Shown here: positions 60,002 to 64,000 of the stretch, piece by piece
Layout of the letters: every line of letters begins with the position of its first letter
Position numbering within the stretch: position 1 is the stretch's first letter
NCBI RefSeq assembly: GCF_000834655.1
Contig: NZ_JXQQ01000003.1
Coordinates: 28,428 to 92,427, forward strand
Reading direction: 5' to 3'
DNA: 64,000 nt
Origin: Variovorax paradoxus
GTDB lineage: Bacteria > Pseudomonadota > Gammaproteobacteria > Burkholderiales > Burkholderiaceae_C
Translations under genes and position numbers: made by a program
Notes under the pieces: generated by a model
Database searches by the model: none
Told to the model about the DNA's origin: nothing
What the model saw: the letters and a program-made list of their open reading frames with translations, nothing else

Positions 60002-60937
60002 ATGGCCGTCTTCAGGAACAAGCTCGACCAACGCGGCACCGTGCTGCGCCCCTTGCACGCATTCGGCCGCCGTCCCTCGGCGTGCCAGACGGTGCTGCAG
60101 GCGCCGGACGTCTCGCAGATCCACGCGCTGGTCCGCTGGAACCGGCAGGCCTGGGAGATCGTCGACCAGAGCCGCAACGGCACCACGCTGAACGGCGAGC
60201 GCCTGCCAGCCGGCCGCTGGACCTTGCTGCCGCAAGGTGCCGAAGTGCGCCTCGGCCTGGGCGAGGAATCGGTGTGGATCGCCGAGGATCTCGCGCCGCC
60301 GGTCACCTGCCTTTTCCCCAGCGAAGTGCGTGGCGCGCCGCTGCCCCTGAGCCTGCGCGAGAACCTGCTGCCGGATGCGAACCAGCCCGAGGCGAACGTG
60401 TATTTCCACGAGGGCCAATGGGTGCACGAGCACATCCACGGCATCGATCGCCTCGGCGATGGCGCGATGGTCCGCACCGCCGGCAGCACCTGGGAGTTCG
60501 TGCTGTGCGACGACCTGGAAGCGACTGCGGTGAACGCGATCCCGGCGGCCTCGCCGCAGCCCCTGGACGTTGCGCTGCACTTCAGCGTGAGCCAGAACGA
60601 GGAGCACACGAGCCTCAACCTGGTGACGGGCGGCAAGTCGGTCTCGCTGGGCGAACGCATCCACCACTACACGCTCGTCACGCTAGCGCGCGTGCGTTCG
60701 CAGGATGCGCAAAGAGGGCTCGCGCCGCAGAGCCAGGGCTGGATCGCACTGGACGAGCTCTCCCGCATGCTCGGCGTGGAGCCGTCGTACGTGAACATCC
60801 AGATCTTTCGCGCGAAGCACCAGATCCTCAATGCGCTGCCTACGCAGCCGGCCGATGCGCAACTGGTCGAGCGGCGGCGCGGCGATGTGCGTTTCGGCAG
60901 TTTTCCGTTTCTCATCCAGGGCGGTGCGCAGGGCTGA
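60002..60937 (+). CDS. FHA-domain protein with C-terminal DNA-binding-like domain
   Basis: A 311-residue protein. Residues 20-95 are an FHA domain (FGRRPSACQTVLQAPDVSQI, then RNGTTLNGERLPAG), which binds phosphothreonine. The C-terminal 100 residues (VTLARVRSQD, GWIALDELSRMLGVEPSYVN, IQIFRAKHQILNAL) look like a winged helix or transcription-regulator fold. Together with the Ser/Thr kinase at 52166 this makes a phosphorylation-controlled regulator of the cluster plausible. Starts 22 bases after the cyclodehydratase. Confidence 0.82.
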   Translation: MAVFRNKLDQRGTVLRPLHAFGRRPSACQTVLQAPDVSQIHALVRWNRQAWEIVDQSRNGTTLNGERLPAGRWTLLPQGAEVRLGLGEESVWIAEDLAPPVTCLFPSEVRGAPLPLSLRENLLPDANQPEANVYFHEGQWVHEHIHGIDRLGDGAMVRTAGSTWEFVLCDDLEATAVNAIPAASPQPLDVALHFSVSQNEEHTSLNLVTGGKSVSLGERIHHYTLVTLARVRSQDAQRGLAPQSQGWIALDELSRMLGVEPSYVNIQIFRAKHQILNALPTQPADAQLVERRRGDVRFGSFPFLIQGGAQG

Positions 60938-60967
60938 GCGTTGAGGCATTCCGCAGACTGCGATCGG

Positions 60968-61000
60968 TGTAATTGCCTGTAATTCCGTCGAAGGCGACGG
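60968..61000 (+). promoter_or_regulatory. Promoter-like direct and inverted repeats before the RhiA-like gene
   Basis: TGTAATT occurs at 60968-60974 and 60978-60984, 10 bases apart, followed by CCGTCG-AAGG-CGACGG (60985-61000). With the CCCTAGAGT further down this resembles an extracytoplasmic-function sigma promoter or a regulator site. It would give the last four genes their own control. Confidence 0.4.
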
Positions 61001-61075
61001 CTCCCTAGAGTCGGTTCCAGTTCGCAGCCATTGCGGCGCGAACTGTTCAACCAACCACTTCTTCTGGAGAGCGTC

Positions 61076-61735
61076 ATGGGCAAGACTTATTCGATCACCG
61101 TCAACAACCGCGCGAGCCATTCGGCTTTCTTCATGGTGTTTCAGAACGACCCGACGAGCTGGTCGCCGAACGCCCTGTCGCTCGCCTGGTTCGCCAAGTA
61201 CTCCAACCCGAGCAAGACCGCGCGCGTCAAGTTCGAATGGAGCGTCGAGACCGGCTTTTCCTGGGCTGAAACGGGCGAACTCAGGCCCGGCATCCAGTTC
61301 AGCGCGACCGAGCTCTACATCCCCGAGAACGGGCAGAACAAGATCACGCTCGACTACAACGGCGCCTACCAGTTCATCGATCCGACCTCGGGTCCGGACA
61401 AGGATCGCTACTACCTGAACGAGACCAAGAACATTCCGCTCAAGTCGCAGGCCGCCGTCGGCGTGACCATGTCGGGCAGCACCGTCTACGCAGTGCAGGC
61501 GCGTCCCAACCAGAACCTGACTTTCTCGCCGCATCCGCAGTACTTCATTGCCTACGGCGACTACCAGGAAGGCGACGTGATCGACGTGAGCACGGTCAAC
61601 AACCCGCTGCGCCTGGACTATCCGACCGGCGTCTACTCGCTCACCACGACGCTGAACATCGATGGCAGCTGGGACGCGCCGGACACGCTGGCCCACTCCA
61701 ACCGCAAGCTCCTGCAACTGCTCGAAGCCGCCTGA
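61076..61735 (+). CDS. RhiA-like protein of unknown function
   Basis: A 219-residue soluble protein without signal peptide, all beta by pattern: SITVNNRASHSAFFMVFQND, LSLAWFAKYSN, VKFEWSVETGFSWAETGELR and FSPHPQYFIAYGDYQEGDVI. It resembles RhiA of Rhizobium leguminosarum, a quorum-sensing-controlled abundant rhizosphere protein of unknown role; this match is from memory. It is separated from the FHA gene by 138 bases with its own promoter-like sequence. Confidence 0.5.
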   Translation: MGKTYSITVNNRASHSAFFMVFQNDPTSWSPNALSLAWFAKYSNPSKTARVKFEWSVETGFSWAETGELRPGIQFSATELYIPENGQNKITLDYNGAYQFIDPTSGPDKDRYYLNETKNIPLKSQAAVGVTMSGSTVYAVQARPNQNLTFSPHPQYFIAYGDYQEGDVIDVSTVNNPLRLDYPTGVYSLTTTLNIDGSWDAPDTLAHSNRKLLQLLEAA

Positions 61736-61818
61736 GCCCCCAGCCTGTCACACCCACCGGCCCGAAGCGCAACGGCCTCTGCGCCGTTCGCCCAGGGGCG
61801 GGCTGAAAGGACTTCGAT

Positions 61819-62397
61819 ATGTTCGATGCATGCCTCATCGGCAGCGTCTGCGGCTTTGCCGGACAGGTGAACCCCGTTTCGGGCGACGCCAACAACATCT
61901 GGAAAAACACCGCATGCACGAGCCAGGACTCGGTGGCCGCGCCCAGGCGCGACGACATCCCGATCAGCTATCTCGAGCAGCAAGGCTGGATGCTGTGCGA
62001 CGGGCGCAAGCTCAAGGTGAGCGCGTATCCGGAGTTGTTCGCCGCACTGGGCTACCTGTACGGCGGCGCCAGCGACGACTTCTGCATTCCCGACTACCGG
62101 GGCCTCTTCCTGCGCGGGAACGATGCGGGCTCGGGCATGGACCCGGATGCGGCGGCGCGCATCGGTCCCACGGGCAGCGGCACCGTCAACGGCGTGGGCT
62201 CCTACCAGTGCGACGCCATGCAGACGCACACCCACACCTACAAGGCCGTCACGCTGGCCGCGGTGTCGCAGAGCGGCAATGCGGCGGGGCAGTCCTCGGG
62301 CGACCTGGAGACGACGGTGCCGAACAAGCCCGCGCGCCTCACTTCGGAGACACGGCCGAAGAACCTGTCGATCAACTACATCATCAAATTTCGCTGA
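61819..62397 (+). CDS. Phage tail-collar domain protein
   Basis: A 192-residue protein with the collar signature: GWMLCDGRKLKVSAYPELFA, LGYLYGGASDDFCIPDYRGL and FLRGNDAG near the middle, then a His-rich MQTHTHTYKA and C-terminal LSINYIIKF. This domain occurs at phage tail tips and in microcystin-dependent-like proteins of contractile systems. No other tail genes are present. AAAGGA before the ATG. Confidence 0.8.
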   Translation: MFDACLIGSVCGFAGQVNPVSGDANNIWKNTACTSQDSVAAPRRDDIPISYLEQQGWMLCDGRKLKVSAYPELFAALGYLYGGASDDFCIPDYRGLFLRGNDAGSGMDPDAAARIGPTGSGTVNGVGSYQCDAMQTHTHTYKAVTLAAVSQSGNAAGQSSGDLETTVPNKPARLTSETRPKNLSINYIIKFR

Positions 62398-62408
62398 GGA
62401 AGACGATC

Positions 62409-62831
62409 ATGAGAACAACGAACCAGCTTGCCTTGCTGTGCGCCGCCGCACTGACCTTCCTGGCCGGTTGCCAGAGCGTCGCGCCGACGACCGAATCCGC
62501 GCTTGTCGATCCGCCGTGCATCGTCACGCAGGCCGGCTACCAGCATATTTATGCGCGGCACTGCACCGCATCGTCCGGCGCGAGCCAGTTGCTGCCGCAG
62601 TACTGCACCAACGCGGCCGCGGCGCAGACCTTCTGCCGGATGGTGCAGAGCGCAGCCAGCCAGAACCGGGTGGTGCAGCCCGACAACCGCGTGCGCTACG
62701 ACTCCAACCTCGGCGTGATCGTCGGCACGGCCGGCGAGAAGTGCGGCCGCGTCATCATCGAGAGCACGGCCAACGGCACCGTGGTGACCGAGTTCCCCGA
62801 ATTCGCCGGTGCGCCGGGCAACTGCCGATAA
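62409..62831 (+). CDS. Cys-rich lipoprotein, unknown
   Basis: A 140-residue lipoprotein (MRTTNQLALLCAAALTFLAG, lipobox LAGC). The mature part has six further Cys (PPCIV, RHCTA, QYCTN, FCRMV, EKCGR and GNCR), so disulfides in the periplasm are likely. Not recognised. Could be an immunity or adaptor protein of the TOMM cluster, by position only. 11 bases after the collar gene. Confidence 0.6.
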   Translation: MRTTNQLALLCAAALTFLAGCQSVAPTTESALVDPPCIVTQAGYQHIYARHCTASSGASQLLPQYCTNAAAAQTFCRMVQSAASQNRVVQPDNRVRYDSNLGVIVGTAGEKCGRVIIESTANGTVVTEFPEFAGAPGNCR

Positions 62832-62840
62832 CGGCCGGGC

Positions 62841-63176
62841 ATGCGCCGAATCATCCAGGTGCCCGAAGGCGTCGGGCCCGAAATGCCGGGCCTGCTCAGC
62901 CTCGCGATGGACGAAACCGTCTGGGAGGACGGCTATTCGCTGGTCATCGACGAGCTGGACAACGGCACGCTGCAGACGTTCTGGAAACACTACTACGGCG
63001 TGTCCGCCGAAATGGTGATCGCGGGGCGCGAGGTGGCCATGTTCCGCAAGGAAATCCTGGCGGTCGCGCCGGCCTGCTCGCGCAAGCCGGCGGTGTTCGA
63101 GTTCCTGCTGGCACTCTCTCGCATGTGCGCGCGGGCGCACCGCGAGAACCACAGCCTGCACGTGATCGCGGACTAG
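62841..63176 (+). CDS. Small protein of unknown function
   Basis: A 111-residue protein starting MRRIIQVPEGVGPEMPGLLS with an acidic patch (DETVWEDGYSLVIDELDNGT) and a helical C-terminal half ending HRENHSLHVIAD. No family recognised. Starts 9 bases after the lipoprotein gene, so it belongs to that transcript. Confidence 0.55.
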   Translation: MRRIIQVPEGVGPEMPGLLSLAMDETVWEDGYSLVIDELDNGTLQTFWKHYYGVSAEMVIAGREVAMFRKEILAVAPACSRKPAVFEFLLALSRMCARAHRENHSLHVIAD

Positions 63177-63203
63177 GGCGGGGCGAAAAGTCCGCGGCGC
63201 GGG

Positions 63204-63410
63204 CTACTCGAGCGTGAACCCGATCTTCACCGTCACCTGCCAGTGCGCGACCTTGCCATCCACCACATGGCCGCGCGTCTCGGTGACGGTGAACCACTGG
63301 ATGTTGCGCACCGTCTCGTGCGCCTTGGCGATGGCGGTCTGCACCGCGTCCTCGATGCCGACGGGCGACGAGCCGGTCAGCTCGAGGGACTTGTAGACGT
63401 GGTTCGACAT
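63204..63410 (-). CDS. Dodecin
   Basis: A 68-residue flavin-storage protein. The sequence starts [20 protein letters not shown] and has [20 protein letters not shown] with the flavin-stacking Trp, typical of bacterial dodecins, which form hollow dodecamers binding FMN/FAD. ATG 63410 gives the usual length. Confidence 0.88.
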   Translation of the reverse strand: MSNHVYKSLELTGSSPVGIEDAVQTAIAKAHETVRNIQWFTVTETRGHVVDGKVAHWQVTVKIGFTLE

Positions 63411-63557
63411 GTCTGTGCTCCTGTGATGGTGTGCGGCCATCGTAGTCAGGGAGCGTCGCGGCCGGTGAGATTTTCTGCATCAGGTAACTCGCAATCCGTC
63501 TTTGCGATGGCGGGGCGGCTGCGCAGAATCGCCGCAGCGTTCACCTGGAAGTTACCC

Positions 63558-63755
63558 ATGCCACAGCGCAGTCCCTATGTTTCCCCGGCGGCACAAGCCC
63601 GCCTTGTCATCGCGCTGACCACGGCGGCGTGGCGCATCGCGCCGTCTTCGCCGCACGAGGTGGCGCGGCGCGCGCCGCATGGCTACGTGCCGATCCGCGC
63701 CATGCGGCGCTTTCACGCGGCCGCCGCGCTGGCCTTGCTGCCGCATTCGTGGTGA
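63558..63755 (+). CDS. Possible small unknown protein
   Basis: A 65-residue frame (MPQRSPYVSPAAQARLVIAL...), Ala- and Arg-rich with one moderately hydrophobic stretch. Ribosome binding site weak. It lies between dodecin and the oxygenase start and may be real, but a chance frame in GC-rich DNA is also possible. Confidence 0.3.
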   Translation: MPQRSPYVSPAAQARLVIALTTAAWRIAPSSPHEVARRAPHGYVPIRAMRRFHAAAALALLPHSW

Positions 63756-63870
63756 GCCGCCCGCCTTTGAACGACAAGCAGATATCGATAGAGGAAATCA
63801 GCGCAAGCGGTGCGCGCGATGCCCAAGAGAATTCGCAGCAATTCTTTCAAGGGCGTCACTGCTGCACACC

Positions 63871-64000
63871 GTGTCCTACTCGCTGTCCCTGCTCGACAAG
63901 AGCCTGATTCCCGAAGGCGCAGACGCCGCCCAGGCGTTCCAGCACACGATAGCGCTGGCCCAGAGCGCAGAGCGCCTGGGCTACCGCCGCTACTGGCTTG
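63871..64000 (+). CDS. Luciferase-like flavin monooxygenase, N-terminus (partial)
   Basis: From a GTG start the protein reads SYSLSLLDKSLIPEGADAAQ, then AFQHTIALAQSAERLGYRRY before the window ends. This is the start of the LLM-class flavin-dependent monooxygenase family (MsnO8-like: SLLDKSPI..., then ...AEHLGYHRFW). Only 43 residues are seen. Confidence 0.75.
   Translation, partial: MSYSLSLLDKSLIPEGADAAQAFQHTIALAQSAERLGYRRYWL

Noticed and set aside
61819..62397. Prophage remnant
   Set aside because: Only one tail-collar domain protein is present, without other phage genes, integrase or attachment sites.
63629..63907. 92-codon plus frame overlapping the monooxygenase start
   Set aside because: Overlaps a better supported LLM-type start, composition changes within the frame, no family.

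Overview
The window is GC-rich, densely packed bacterial chromosome. Gene families, codon use, the many 4-bp ATGA/GTGA stop-start overlaps, Bug/TctC solute receptors, salicylate 5-hydroxylase genes and the style of the intergenic repeats all point to the Comamonadaceae (Burkholderiales), most likely a Variovorax-like soil or plant-associated organism. This placement comes from recognising families, not from a database search. No rRNA, tRNA, CRISPR array, transposase or replication origin was seen.

Layout. 1-1430: tail of an unknown gene, an RNA-ligase-like 2H phosphoesterase and an endonuclease V-like protein. 1566-7160: a divergent LysR regulator and an aromatic hydroxylation operon (ferredoxin reductase, Rieske oxygenase large and small subunits, chorismate-mutase/isochorismate-lyase-like protein, Bug receptor, Rieske ferredoxin), best read as salicylate to gentisate. 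7255-8826: RidA-family and DUF72 proteins. 8888-12341: a FixJ-type two-component system, a tandem palindromic operator, and exported GlcG-like and ankyrin proteins. 12386-15326: PaiB-like protein, small membrane protein, a TadA-hydrolase fusion and an LD-carboxypeptidase. 15395-21952: a cyclase-FHA protein behind an AT-rich palindromic leader, a Pro/Tyr-rich exported protein, a DUF1800/DUF1501 pair and a CAP-domain lipoprotein. 21996-28616: a minus-strand signalling operon (CHASE3-GAF hybrid kinase with three receivers, CheR, CheB, receiver-kinase, lone receiver). 28734-31698: a nuclease-helicase fusion plus AlkB behind a LexA-type SOS box. 32184-35258: a tightly overlapping cassette of acyl-CoA dehydrogenase-like protein, PIG-L deacetylase, NodS-like methyltransferase and GT2 glycosyltransferase. 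36885-40220: bioA-bioF-bioD. 40230-47018: aldo/keto reductase with divergent AraC regulator, CDF transporter, cyclopropane fatty acid synthase, VOC protein and MFS exporter. 47051-50757: an ABC importer with two different solute receptors. 50907-51947: a YghZ-like reductase.

The most unusual region is 52166 to about 63176. It is a RiPP (TOMM, thiazole/oxazole-modified microcin) locus: a giant Ser/Thr kinase with a degenerate cyclase domain and an AAA/TPR tail, a nitrile-hydratase-like precursor that carries two precursor domains in one chain, an O-methyltransferase, a cyclodehydratase fused to a YcaO domain, and an FHA/winged-helix protein. Behind a second apparent promoter follow a RhiA-like protein, a phage tail-collar protein, a Cys-rich lipoprotein and a small unknown protein. 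No flavin azoline oxidase is visible. A plausible model is that the kinase and FHA protein control production of the modified peptide; its target and structure are unknown.

The window ends with a dodecin, a doubtful small ORF and the start of a luciferase-like flavin monooxygenase.
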